Shown in pieces: positions 11,136-24,200 of a DNA stretch of 64,000 nt (its first letter is position 1; each line of letters begins with the position of its first letter). The notes under the pieces are model-generated. The model was not told where the DNA came from. It saw only the letters and a program-made list of their open reading frames with translations, and did not search any database. The translations under genes and the position numbers were made by a program. Source of the DNA: Paragorgia papillata (lineage: Eukaryota > Cnidaria > Anthozoa > Scleralcyonacea > Coralliidae); the NCBI GenBank assembly GCA_035771165.1, contig JAWNZC010000311.1, forward strand, positions 1,318,501 through 1,382,500, written 5' to 3'.

Positions 11136-12317
11136 ATGGCTTCCTATAAGGCAACTCGAAATCATTCATTAATCGCGCTAGATGATGGGTTTATCGATGA
11201 GGAGGAGTTTCTTTTGCTGTGGGAAGTGAACAAATCTAATAATCTGGACTTTCCAGTTCATGATTACCCACGATTTGATCTAAACGGTAAAGACGAATGT
11301 GAGTGCAAAGCAGAGTTTCGCTTCGAGAAGAACGACCTAATGGCTGTTGCTGAAGCTTTTCAGATTCCTGAAGTATTCAAATGCTATCAAGGGACGGTCT
11401 GTGATGGAATGACCGGTCTGTGTGTTGTTTTGAAGAGGCTGACCTATCCAACTCGCTACAGCGACATGATTTATACCTTTGGTCTGTCAGTTCCTGAGCT
11501 GTGCATGATTTTCAACAAAGTGGTCGACCATATTTATGAGATACATGGTCATCGATTGACTCAATGGAACCATACTCTACTCAGCGCCCAGAACCTACAG
11601 ATTTATGTCGAATCTGTTGCCAGAAAGGGAGCAGCTTTAGAGAATTGCTTTGGGTTTGTGGATGGGACGGTGCGACCCATTTGTCGACCAGATAAAAAGC
11701 AAAGAATTGTGTATAACGGACATAAAAGGGTGCATAGTTTGAAATTTCAATCAGTCGCTCTGCCAAATGGAATCATCGCCAACTTGTATGGGCCAGTCGG
11801 TAAGCAGTTGTTAAACTAACTTATTTTTTATTACTTTATCTGCGAAATTAAATTGGCTCGCTGTATAAACTGTGAACAATTTTCAGATATGGTGTTTCAT
11901 GTGCAGTCCTTATAAAATAAAACGTGTATGAAGCTGGATTTAACTAATCATATTGAAATAAAAATTATTTTAATAGAGGGAAAAAGACATGATTCTGGAA
12001 TGTTGGCTGATTCTGGATTATTAGGAAACCTGGAGCAGTATGCCTTCTTTCCAAATGGTACACCCTTGTGTATCTACGGCGACCCAGCCTACCCACTCAG
12101 AATCCACCTCCAAGCACCATTCAGGGAAATTCATTTAACACAAGAGATGGAAGCATACAACAAGAGTATGAGCAATGTCAGAATAGCAGTTGAATGGATT
12201 TTTGGAGACATTGTAAATTATTTCAAGTTTATGCATTTTTAAAAAAATCTAAAGATTGGACTAAGCCAAGTTGGCAAGATGTATGTTGTCAGCGCAATTT
12301 TAAGAAATGTTTGTACG
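11136..12317 (+). pseudogene. PIF/Harbinger (HARBI1-like) DDE transposase with one intron
   Basis: The protein would cut and move a Harbinger DNA transposon in the nucleus. The start ATG at 11136 is followed by 221 codons. Exon 1 ends at 11799 (GT donor at 11800), and the acceptor AG is at 11975-11976. The splice restores a GAG codon and the family motif GPVEGKRHDSGML. Catalytic acids are visible in CFGFVDGTV (first Asp), YGDPAYPL (second Asp) and VEWIFGDI (Glu). An in-frame TAA at 12240-12242 stands where the family has Lys, and the frame continues past it with the conserved NLKIGLSQVGKMYVV. At about 12318 the 3' end is replaced by a 5S-derived SINE. The Myb-like partner protein usual for this superfamily is not seen. 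Confidence 0.88.
11800..11976 (+). other. Intron of the Harbinger transposase
   Basis: A 177 bp intron with GTAAGC donor and TTTTAATAG acceptor. It interrupts codon GAG after the first base (phase 1). Reading through would end the protein at once, whereas removing it restores the conserved transposase motif. This is good evidence that the region is eukaryotic and that the intron is real. Confidence 0.85.
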
Positions 12318-12509
12318 AAAACCGGAGAACCCGGCGAAAAACCCTCAGAGCACAGGAGAGACCAACTAAACTCTACTCACATGAGTCCCAAGCTCGAGAA
12401 CGGGGCTGTTCCCAGACGGTCATGATCACCAATCCAAGTACTACATATAACTATTGGTGAGAGGCAGCGCCCTAACAGCACACGCCATCCGTGCTCCCCA
12501 CGGTTGCAG
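12318..12509 (-). mobile_element. 5S rRNA-derived SINE, copy 2
   Basis: The left edge ACCGGAGAACCCGGCGAAAAA matches the 3' end of copy 1 at 1036. On the minus strand a diverged 5S C-box (plus GATCACCAATCCAAGTACTA near 12424-12443) is visible. It cuts off the transposase 3' end, and its own 5' end abuts the Gypsy-B LTR at 12510. The insertion order SINE into Harbinger is clear. The order of SINE and LTR is less so. Confidence 0.6.
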
Positions 12510-12689
12510 TGTAATAATCAACAATATATGCGCTTTTCTAACTTTATTTATATTGCCAACGCTCTTACAACTTTTCCCGCAATCTCCTATATCTCGTCTA
12601 CATCAATCTTTCCCTGTTCTCTTGTTCGGTCCTTAATTAATCACTTATCTCAAATTTCTTTTAATCTATTTAATCTGATAAACATTACA
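12510..12689 (-). repeat. Gypsy-B 3' LTR
   Basis: Read on the minus strand, the 180 bp segment starts TGTAATG and ends ATTATTACA, the TG...CA ends expected of an LTR. It contains an AATAAA polyadenylation signal. It is preceded by a polypurine tract (GAGGGGAGATAG) directly after the stop codon of the Gypsy-B polyprotein. The matching 5' LTR is absent because the element is truncated near 13.72 kb. Confidence 0.75.
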
Positions 12690-12700
12690 CTATCTCCCCT

Positions 12701-13725
12701 CTAAGACAGAGCGTCCTCGATCTGTACGTCCTCCAAAACATAATCTTGATATCTGTCAGGGGGATTTCTTTGTCGAGTCGATCGTCCTAAAACAACTGGG
12801 GACTGTGCTTGAGCTGGTGGTTCCACAGTTGGATTGTTCTCTTCAGGCGCTGCTGTGTAGATTATCTCTGGTTTACTATCACACGGTGGTAAATAAGTTG
12901 GACATGACTTCAGCCGATTTCGGTACACCACCAACGACCGTTGGCGCCCAGACACTGGTTGACTGTAATAGTTGACCTCACCAACCCGATCTAGGATAAT
13001 ATAAATATATATATATATATATGGGCCACTCCAAGGACGATGAAATTTGCGACTACATCCTCGAGTAACTGCTGGATTATGGAGCCATACTTTCTGCCCA
13101 ACGGATAGGGATATACTGGATTCTGCCCGGTAGTGCTGGTCGTAGGACTTCTGCTGACGTTGCTGAGCCTTCTCCATGTTAGCAGTGACTTTCTGATGGG
13201 TCCTGTGGATCACCTGCCGAACCTGGTCAACGTAGTCTGCTACCGGCATGACGTGAGTGCTGGATTCCTGACCACTAAGGCAGAAATCTAGTAGCATTCG
13301 AGCTTCCCTCCCATGAACTGCCAAAAAGGGAGACACTCCCGTGGATGTATGACGGCTGTTCCTATAGGCGAATAGTGCCATGGGCAGGTGGATATCCCAA
13401 TCGTTGTGACGATCATTACCAAATGACGTCAATAATGCTTTGAGTGTCCGGTTGAACCGTTCTAACTGCCCATCCGTTTGTGGGTGATAGGCACTAGTTT
13501 CTTAACTTCTCGATCCCCATAACCTCGAATAATTTCTTCATCAGATCTGATTCAAAGTTCCTACCTTGGTCGGTGAGGATTTTCTCCGGAACACCATGTC
13601 ACGAGATTACTTCCTTCACGAATTCTTGAGCCACAGTTTATGCACGTTAATTGATTAGGTATAGGCGTGGCCTCGACCCACTTGGTGTAGCGGTCCGACA
13701 TTACCAGTATGTACTGCACGGGACG
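12701..13725 (-). pseudogene. Gypsy-B integrase, 5'-truncated, with TA-repeat expansion
   Basis: On the minus strand the fragment starts inside the integrase core (YILVMSDRYTKWVEATPIPN), after the first catalytic Asp. It continues through KILTDQGRNFE (second Asp) and SAYHPQTDGQLERFNRTLK (Glu), then into a C-terminal region with VGQKVWLHNP and WSGPY. One extra A near 13500 breaks the frame just before SAYHP. The C-terminal SH3-like part holds a run of alternating Tyr-Ile residues caused by an (AT)n microsatellite. The last 243 residues are open to the stop. The gene is non-functional because the N-terminal domain is lost. Confidence 0.9.
13000..13022. repeat. (TA)n microsatellite inside integrase
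   Basis: About 10 TA units lie inside the Gypsy-B coding frame. The expansion adds alternating Tyr and Ile codons between WSGPY and ILDRVGEVNY without shifting the frame. Confidence 0.85.
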
Positions 13726-13734
13726 AAAAAATGA

Positions 13735-14100
13735 AATTGCGATACATTTGCAAATAACTTGCAAATTTGTTCAACTAAATTTGCATGTAATTTGCTAACT
13801 GCGTGTTTTGAATTTGCATTCCGATAAATTTGCAACAACTTTGCATATGAATTTGCGCATTTGCAAATTAGTCACCAAATTTGCTTTAAATTTACAAATT
13901 TGCAATAAATTTTCCTACGTGGGTAAATTTAAAGCAAATTTGAAAAGAAATTTGCACGACTTTGCACAATAGTTTATTCAACTTTACTGTTTGTAACTTT
14001 GCAAAATTTTACTAATGAATTTGCTCACCTCAATTTTTAATGCAAATTCGTCATTAAATTTGCCAACTTTGACGCTGTTGCAAATTGATTGTAAAACTGA
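13735..14100. repeat. TTTGCAAA-rich degenerate inverted repeat
   Basis: AATTTGCAAATT-like words occur every 10-20 bases. A perfect 19 bp inverted pair at 13877-13895 and 13923-13941 marks a centre of symmetry, so this is probably a palindromic MITE. Its right-hand part (13988-14092) is repeated in the same orientation at 27803-27902, beyond the satellite array. Confidence 0.6.
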
Positions 14101-14545
14101 AGTTTGGACCGTCTTCTATAAAAGTACAATTTTTAGGATGTTTTGATCAAAGCTTGACAAAACTTAGTAAATGATCAGAATATGATTAGGCTGAGCGCGT
14201 TCTTTTGAGATAAAAACGATACACCTGTATAAGAATATTTTGTCAACAATTAAAACATGGACATCTCTTGTATAGTTGTTTGTTAAGAACCTCTATTGAT
14301 GGACATTCTCATACAAGCGAAAACCTGTTTGCATGCACTGCAGTTCACCACAGTTCAATAGCGCTTTTTTAAGCGTGAACATCGGTAAGCAGATACTGAA
14401 ACTACAATCATTTTCAAAAGTCTTGGGACATTTGCGTCCTTTTCCGGTTTTCCAACTCCCCCGGCCCCCTGTTCAATGTTGTATACCATGTTTACGGTGA
14501 ATTTTGCTGGAATTGTTAATTTGTTTCATTAGACAACATTGTAAA

Positions 14546-14562
14546 GGGAGGGGGAGGGAGGG
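14546..14562 (+). other. G-quadruplex motif of the satellite unit (first copy)
   Basis: GGGAGGGGGAGGGAGGG has four G-runs separated by single A loops, the most stable class of predicted parallel G-quadruplex. The same motif recurs once in each following unit about 1.6 kb apart (for example near 16143, 17740, 19339), including the terminal partial copy near 27332. Confidence 0.85.
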
Positions 14563-14846
14563 ATTGTGTACATATCGCAAAATAGACGATGTTGAACGAG
14601 TATATTTAGAAAAGCTCAAGTGTCCCAACTACTTTTGAAATTGATTGTCCGAAGCGCTATTTAACTATATTGACAAAAAAACATGCTGTTTCAGTGAACT
14701 AAACACTATACATTATAGGCAGAAAGCTAAAACAATGTTATAGCACAATTACAACCTCTTAATCACTAACATTTACTGGGGAATATGACATTTCAGAATT
14801 CAGTTAGCCCCCCTGTGGTGCTGCTGATATCCGACGCTTCTCGCAA

Positions 14847-15250
14847 CGATACTCACCACGGTACTCACCAGAAAAATATGCAATAGAGCGAAGACTGTTA
14901 TATAAAATGATATCTTATATAGACCCTCCTTGTAGTATGTTATGTTTGAATAAGATAATAATGCATTTTTACAATTGACGCTTTTAAAATAAGATTTTTA
15001 CAACGATACTCGCTATATACTATAAATAACTTGATCTTATGTCTCCTTTTATGCTACGGAAGTGAGCATCGTCGCCGCTTAAAGTCTATTTTGTGAATGA
15101 AACACTAGTTAATACATTTCATAGAAACCAACACAATGCTGGTAACACTAGCAAACAGCCGAAGTGACCAGTATTCGTGAAACGACACAGATTTACCGAA
15201 ATAATTCCCATGGTAATCAGTGAGTATCGTGGTGAGTACCGTGCGAGCAC
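14847..15250. repeat. Inverted GTGAGTAYCG motif pair inside the satellite unit
   Basis: The segment at 14847-14868 and the segment at 15220-15241 are inverse complements at 20 of 22 positions. Similarity continues a few bases into TGCGAG. Each is itself a duplicated GTGAGTAYCGTG word. The pair could form a ~370 bp-loop hairpin in every unit, or it may be the ends of an old MITE absorbed into the satellite. Confidence 0.55.
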
Positions 15251-18200
15251 AGTGCTGGCATTAGTAATAACAACCGAATATCAAGTTACATTTGTTAATA
15301 AATTAGCCCATTATTTCCACGTGTTATCGCTGTGTATACTGCTACTCTCGTGCATGATATGTATACTAATGAAAACATAAAACAATTTTCAATATATTAC
15401 GCAATTTACTTGTTTGTATTAGGTGTTACTGAATGTCTAAAATTCCGTGTTTTTTTATCGAAGTTCACTTCTACAATATTGCTTTCCGTAGTGAAATTGA
15501 GTAACGCACATATTCTATGGCATTTGTGAAATTATTAAAATATTCGTTATCCAAAAAGCGTTTTCGCTTACATGCTCAGAACACATGAAAGGCTGCGCAC
15601 CTCGGGTTAACACAAAGACGTTTCAATTCCCCTTTAACGCGAAGCCGTTTAAGTGAAGGGAATATTGCATAAGTTAAACTCTCCACATACTTAAAGAAAT
15701 GCGTAATCGATTGATTGTGAATAAATTTAAATTATTTTTTAGATAAATCAAGCTTTTCCAATTGCATTGTCATGAGGCGATCACTTTCATTGTAGTATGT
15801 TTTCAATAATTCGTGCAAAGACGTCTTAATCAATAAAATAACTTTTTTTGGAGCAATATAACACAACTAAATGCCTTTAAACTCCCTATAACAATTCTGT
15901 TACCAACAAAATGTCAACATTTCACTCAATTATTGCTATTATTGTAAAAAAACCAACTAAATAACAGCTAATGTTCTATTAACGAAAAATGTTTTCTCAG
16001 ACAATCATTTTCAAAAGTCTTGGGACATTTGCGTCCTTTTCCGGTTTTCCAACTCCCCCGGCCCCCTGTTCAATGTTGTATACCATGTTTACGGTGAATT
16101 TTGCTGGAATTGTTAATTTGTTTCATTAGACAACATTGTAAAGGGAGGGGGAGGGAGGGATTGTGTACATATCGCAAAATAGACGATGTTGAACGAGTAT
16201 ATTTAGAAAAGCTCAAGTGTCCCAACTACTTTTGAAATTGATTGTCCGAAGCGCTATTTAACTATATTGACAAAAAACATGCTGTTTCAGTGAACTAAAC
16301 ACTATGCATTATAGGCAGAAAGCTAAAACAATGTTATAGCACAATTACAACCTCTTAATCACTAACATTTAGCTGGGGAATATGACATTTCAGAATTCAG
16401 TTAGCCCCCCTGTGGTGCTGCAGATATCCGACGCTTCTCGCAACGATACTCACCACGGTACTCACCAGAAAAATATGCAATAGAGCGAAGACTGTTATAT
16501 AAAATGATATCTTATATAGACCCTCCTTGTAGTATGTTATGTTTGAATAAAATAATAATGCATTTTTACAATTGACGCTTTTAAAATAAGATTTTTACAA
16601 CGATACTCGCTATATACTATAAATAACTTGATCTTATGTCTCCTTTTATGCTACGGAAGTGAGCATCGTCGCCGCTTAAAGTCTATTTTGTGAATGAAAC
16701 ACTAGTTAATACATTTCATAGAAACCAACACAATGCTGGTAACACTAGCAAACAGCCGAAGTGACCAGTATTCGTGAAACGACACAGATTTACCGAAATA
16801 ATTCCCATGGTAATCAGTGAGTATCGTGGTGAGTACCGTGCGAGCACAGTGCTGGCATTAGTAATAACAACCGAATATCAAGTTACATTTGTTAATAAAT
16901 TAGCCCATTATTTCCACGTGTTATCGCTGTGTATACTGCTACTCTCGTGCATGATATGTATACTAATGAAAACCTAAAACAATTTTCAATATATTACGCA
17001 ATTTACTTGTTTGTATTAGGTGTTACTGAATGTCTAAAATTCCGTGTTTTTTGATCGAAGTTCACTTCTACAATATTGCTTTCCGTAGTGAAATTGAGTA
17101 ACGCACATATTCTATGGCATTTGTGAAATTATTAAAATATTCGTTATCCAAAAAGCGTTTTCGCTTACATGCTCAGAACACATGAAAGGCTGCGCACCTC
17201 GGGTTAACACAAAGACGTTTCAATTCCCCTTTAACGCGAAGCCGTTTAAGTGAAGGGAATATTGCATAAGTTAAACTCTCCACATACTTAAAGAAATGCG
17301 TAATCGATTGATTGTGAATAAATTTAAATTATTTTTTAGATAAATCAAGCTTTTCCAATTGCATTGTCATGAGGCGATCACTTTCATTGTAGTATGTTTT
17401 CAATAATTCGTGCAAAGACGTCTTAATCAATAAAATAACTTTTTTTGGAGCAATATAACACAACTAAATGCCTTTAAACTCCCTATAACAATTCTGTTAC
17501 CAACAAAATGTCAACATTTCACTCAATTATTGCTATTATTGTAAAAAAACCAACTAAATAACAGCTAATGTTCTATTAACGAAAAATGTTTTCTCAGACA
17601 ATCATTTTCAAAAGTCTTGGGACATTTGCGTCCTTTTCCGGTTTTCCAACTCCCCCGGCCCCCTGTTCAATGTTGTATACCATGTTTACGGTGAATTTTG
17701 CTGGAATTGTTAATTTGTTTCATTAGACAACATTGTAAAGGGAGGGGGAGGGAGGGATTGTGTACATATCGCAAAATAGACGATGTTGAACGAGTATATT
17801 TAGAAAAGCTCAAGTGTCCCAACTACTTTTGAAATTGATTGTCCGAAGCGCTATTTAACTATATTGACAAAAAACATGCTGTTTCAGTGAACTAAACACT
17901 ATGCATTATAGGCAGAAAGCTAAAACAATGTTATAGCACAATTACAACCTCTTAATCACTAACATTTAGCTGGGGAATATGACATTTCAGAATTCAGTTA
18001 GCCCCCCTGTGGTGCTGCTGATATCCGACGCTTCTCGCAACGATACTCACCACGGTACTCACCAGAAAAATATGCAATAGAGCGAAGACTGTTATATAAA
18101 ATGATATCTTATATAGACCCTCCTTGTAGTATGTTATGTTTGAATAAAATAATAATGCATTTTTACAATTGACGCTTTTAAAATAAGATTTTTACAACGA

Positions 18201-21200
18201 TACTCGCTATATACTATAAATAACTTGATCTTATGTCTCCTTTTATGCTACGGAAGTGAGCATCGTCGCCGCTTAAAGTCTATTTTGTGAATGAAACACT
18301 AGTTAATACATTTCATAGAAACCAACACAATGCTGGTAACACTAGCAAACAGCCGAAGTGACCAGTATTCGTGAAACGACACAGATTTACCGAAATAATT
18401 CCCATGGTAATCAGTGAGTATCGTGGTGAGTACCGTGCGAGCACAGTGCTGGCATTAGTAATAACAACCGAATATCAAGTTACATTTGTTAATAAATTAG
18501 CCCATTATTTCCACGTGTTATCGCTGTGTATACTGCTACTCTCGTGCATGATATGTATACTAATGAAAACCTAAAACAATTTTCAATATATTACGCAATT
18601 TACTTGTTTGTATTAGGTGTTACTGAATGTCTAAAATTCCGTGTTTTTTGATCGAAGTTCACTTCTACAATATTGCTTTCCGTAGTGAAATTGAGTAACG
18701 CACATATTCTATGGCATTTGTGAAAATTATTAAAATATTCGTTATCCAAAAAGCGTTTTCGCTTACATGCTCAGAACACATGAAAGGCTGCGCACCTCGG
18801 GTTAACACAAAGACGTTTCAATTCCCCTTTAAACGCGAAGCCGTTTAAGTGAAGGGAATATTGCATAAGTTAAACTCTCCACATACTTAAAGAAATGCGT
18901 AATCGATTGATTGTGAATAAATTTAAATTATTTTTTAGATAAATCAAGCTTTTCCAATTGCATTGTCATGAGGCGATCACTTTCATTGTAGTATGTTTTC
19001 AATAATTCGTGCAAAGACGTCTTAATCAATAAAATAACTTTTTTTGGAGCAATATAACACAACTAAATGCCTTTAAACTCCCTATAACAATTCTGTTACC
19101 AACAAAATGTCAACATTTCACTCAATTATTGCTATTATTGTAAAAAAACCAACTAAATAACAGCTAATGTTCTATTAACGAAAAATGTTTTCTCAGACAA
19201 TCATTTTCAAAAGTCTTGGGACATTTGCGTCCTTTTCCGGTTTTCCAACTCCCCCGGCCCCCTGTTCAATGTTGTATACCATGTTTACGGTGAATTTTGC
19301 TGGAATTGTTAATTTGTTTCATTAGACAACATTGTAAAGGGAGGGGGAGGGAGGGATTGTGTACATATCGCAAAATAGACGATGTTGAACGAGTATATTT
19401 AGAAAAGCTCAAGTGTCCCAACTACTTTTGAAATTGATTGTCCGAAGCGCTATTTAACTATATTGACAAAAAACATGCTGTTTCAGTGAACTAAACACTA
19501 TGCATTATAGGCAGAAAGCTAAAACAATGTTATAGCACAATTACAACCTCTTAATCACTAACATTTAGCTGGGGAATATGACATTTCAGAATTCAGTTAG
19601 CCCCCCTGTGGTGCTGCTGATATCCGACGCTTCTCGCAACGATACTCACCACGGTACTCACCAGAAAAATATGCAATAGAGCGAAGACTGTTATATAAAA
19701 TGATATCTTATATAGACCCTCCTTGTAGTATGTTATGTTTGAATAAAATAATAATGCATTTTTACAATTGACGCTTTTAAAATAAGATTTTTACAACGAT
19801 ACTCGCTATATACTATAAATAACTTGATCTTATGTCTCCTTTTATGCTACGGAAGTGAGCATCGTCGCCGCTTAAAGTCTATTTTGTGAATGAAACACTA
19901 GTTAATACATTTCATAGAAACCAACACAATGCTGGTAACACTAGCAAACAGCCGAAGTGACCAGTATTCGTGAAACGACACAGATTTACCGAAATAATTC
20001 CCATGGTAATCAGTGAGTATCGTGGTGAGTACCGTGCGAGCACAGTGCTGGCATTAGTAATAACAACCGAATATCAAGTTACATTTGTTAATAAATTAGC
20101 CCATTATTTCCACGTGTTATCGCTGTGTATACTGCTACTCTCGTGCATGATATGTATACTAATGAAAACCTAAAACAATTTTCAATATATTACGCAATTT
20201 ACTTGTTTGTATTAGGTGTTACTGAATGTCTAAAATTCCGTGTTTTTTGATCGAAGTTCACTTCTACAATATTGCTTTCCGTAGTGAAATTGAGTAACGC
20301 ACATATTCTATGGCATTTGTGAAATTATTAAAATATTCGTTATCCAAAAAGCGTTTTCGCTTACATGCTCAGAACACATGAAAGGCTGCGCACCTCGGGT
20401 TAACACAAAGACGTTTCAATTCCCCTTTAACGCGAAGCCGTTTAAGTGAAGGGAATATTGCATAAGTTAAAACTCTCCACATACTTAAAGAAATGCGTAA
20501 TCGATTGATTGTGAATAAATTTAAATTATTTTTTAGATAAATCAAGCTTTTCCAATTGCATTGTCATGAGGCGATCACTTTCATTGTAGTATGTTTTCAA
20601 TAATTCGTGCAAAGACGTCTTAATCAATAAAATAACTTTTTTTGGAGCAATATAACACAACTAAATGCCTTTAAACTCCCTATAACAATTCTGTTACCAA
20701 CAAAATGTCAACATTTCACTCAATTATTGCTATTATTGTAAAAAAAACCAACTAAATAACAGCTAATGTTCTATTAACGAAAAATGTTTTCTCAGACAAT
20801 CATTTTCAAAAGTCTTGGGACATTTGCGTCCTTTTCCGGTTTTCCAACTCCCCCGGCCCCCTGTTCAATGTTGTATACCATGTTTACGGTGAATTTTGCT
20901 GGAATTGTTAATTTGTTTCATTAGACAACATTGTAAAGGGAGGGGGAGGGAGGGATTGTGTACATATCGCAAAATAGACGATGTTGAACGAGTATATTTA
21001 GAAAAGCTCAAGTGTCCCAACTACTTTTGAAATTGATTGTCCGAAGCGCTATTTAACTATATTGACAAAAAACATGCTGTTTCAGTGAACTAAACACTAT
21101 GCATTATAGGCAGAAAGCTAAAACAATGTTATAGCACAATTACAACCTCTTAATCACTAACATTTAGCTGGGGAATATGACATTTCAGAATTCAGTTAGC

Positions 21201-24200
21201 CCCCCTGTGGTGCTGCTGATATCCGACGCTTCTCGCAACGATTACTCACCACGGTACTCACCAGAAAAATATGCAATAGAGCGAAGACTGTTATATAAAA
21301 TGATATCTTATATAGACCCTCCTTGTAGTATGTTATGTTTGAATAAAATAATAATGCATTTTTACAATTGACGCTTTTAAAATAAGATTTTTACAACGAT
21401 ACTCGCTATATACTATAAATAACTTGATCTTATGTCTCCTTTTATGCTACGGAAGTGAGCATCGTCGCCGCTTAAAGTCTATTTTGTGAATGAAACACTA
21501 GTTAATACATTTCATAGAAACCAACACAATGCTGGTAACACTAGCAAACAGCCGAAGTGACCAGTATTCGTGAAACGACACAGATTTACCGAAATAATTC
21601 CCATGGTAATCAGTGAGTATCGTGGTGAGTACCGTGCGAGCACAGTGCTGGCATTAGTAATAACAACCGAATATCAAGTTACATTTGTTAATAAATTAGC
21701 CCATTATTTCCACGTGTTATCGCTGTGTATACTGCTACTCTCGTGCATGATATGTATACTAATGAAAACCTAAAACAATTTTCAATATATTACGCAATTT
21801 ACTTGTTTGTATTAGGTGTTACTGAATGTCTAAAATTCCGTGTTTTTTGATCGAAGTTCACTTCTACAATATTGCTTTCCGTAGTGAAATTGAGTAACGC
21901 ACATATTCTATGGCATTTGTGAAATTATTAAAATATTCGTTATCCAAAAAGCGTTTTCGCTTACATGCTCAGAACACATGAAAGGCTGCGCACCTCGGGT
22001 TAACACAAAGACGTTTCAATTCCCCTTTAACGCGAAGCCGTTTAAGTGAAGGGAATATTGCATAAGTTAAACTCTCCACATACTTAAAGAAATGCGTAAT
22101 CGATTGATTGTGAATAAATTTAAATTATTTTTTAGATAAATCAAGCTTTTCCAATTGCATTGTCATGAGGCGATCACTTTCATTGTAGTATGTTTTCAAT
22201 AATTCGTGCAAAGACGTCTTAATCAATAAAATAACTTTTTTTGGAGCAATATAACACAACTAAATGCCTTTAAACTCCCTATAACAATTCTGTTACCAAC
22301 AAAATGTCAACATTTCACTCAATTATTGCTATTATTGTAAAAAAACCCAACTAAATAACAGCTAATGTTCTATTAACGAAAAATGTTTTCTCAGACAATC
22401 ATTTTCAAAAGTCTTGGGACATTTGCGTCCTTTTCCGGTTTTCCAACTCCCCCGGCCCCCTGTTCAATGTTGTATACCATGTTTACGGTGAATTTTGCTG
22501 GAATTGTTAATTTGTTTCATTAGACAACATTGTAAAGGGAGGGGGAGGGAGGGATTGTGTACATATCGCAAAATAGACGATGTTGAACGAGTATATTTAG
22601 AAAAGCTCAAGTGTCCCAACTACTTTTGAAATTGATTGTCCGAAGCGCTATTTAACTATATTGACAAAAAACATGCTGTTTCAGTGAACTAAACACTATG
22701 CATTATAGGCAGAAAGCTAAAACAATGTTATAGCACAATTACAACCTCTTAATCACTAACATTTAGCTGGGGAATATGACATTTCAGAATTCAGTTAGCC
22801 CCCCTGTGGTGCTGCTGATATCCGACGCTTCTCGCAACGATACTCACCACGGTACTCACCAGAAAAATATGCAATAGAGCGAAGACTGTTATATAAAATG
22901 ATATCTTATATAGACCCTCCTTGTAGTATGTTATGTTTGAATAAAATAATAATGCATTTTTACAATTGACGCTTTTAAAATAAGATTTTTACAACGATAC
23001 TCGCTATATACTATAAATAACTTGATCTTATGTCTCCTTTTATGCTACGGAAGTGAGCATCGTCGCCGCTTAAAGTCTATTTTGTGAATGAAACACTAGT
23101 TAATACATTTCATAGAAACCAACACAATGCTGGTAACACTAGCAAACAGCCGAAGTGACCAGTATTCGTGAAACGACACAGATTTACCGAAATAATTCCC
23201 ATGGTAATCAGTGAGTATCGTGGTGAGTACCGTGCGAGCACAGTGCTGGCATTAGTAATAACAAACCGAATATCAAGTTACATTTGTTAATAAATTAGCC
23301 CATTATTTCCACGTGTTATCGCTGTGTATACTGCTACTCTCGTGCATGATATGTATACTAATGAAAACCTAAAACAATTTTCAATATATTACGCAATTTA
23401 CTTGTTTGTATTAGGTGTTACTGAATGTCTAAAATTCCGTGTTTTTTGATCGAAGTTCACTTCTACAATATTGCTTTCCGTAGTGAAATTGAGTAACGCA
23501 CATATTCTATGGCATTTGTGAAATTATTAAAATATTCGTTATCCAAAAAGCGTTTTCGCTTACATGCTCAGAACACATGAAAGGCTGCGCACCTCGGGTT
23601 AACACAAAGACGTTTCAATTCCCCTTTAACGCGAAGCCGTTTAAGTGAAGGGAATATTGCATAAGTTAAACTCTCCACATACTTAAAGAAATGCGTAATC
23701 GATTGATTGTGAATAAATTTAAATTATTTTTTAGATAAATCAAGCTTTTCCAATTGCATTGTCATGAGGCGATCACTTTCATTGTAGTATGTTTTCAATA
23801 ATTCGTGCAAAGACGTCTTAATCAATAAAATAACTTTTTTTGGAGCAATATAACACAACTAAATGCCTTTAAACTCCCTATAACAATTCTGTTACCAACA
23901 AAATGTCAACATTTCACTCAATTATTGCTATTATTGTAAAAAAAACCAACTAAATAACAGCTAATGTTCTATTAACGAAAAATGTTTTCTCAGACAATCA
24001 TTTTCAAAAGTCTTGGGACATTTGCGTCCTTTTCCGGTTTTCCAACTCCCCCGGCCCCCTGTTCAATGTTGTATACCATGTTTACGGTGAATTTTGCTGG
24101 AATTGTTAATTTGTTTCATTAGACAACATTGTAAAGGGAGGGGGAGGGAGGGATTGTGTACATATCGCAAAATAGACGATGTTGAACGAGTATATTTAGA

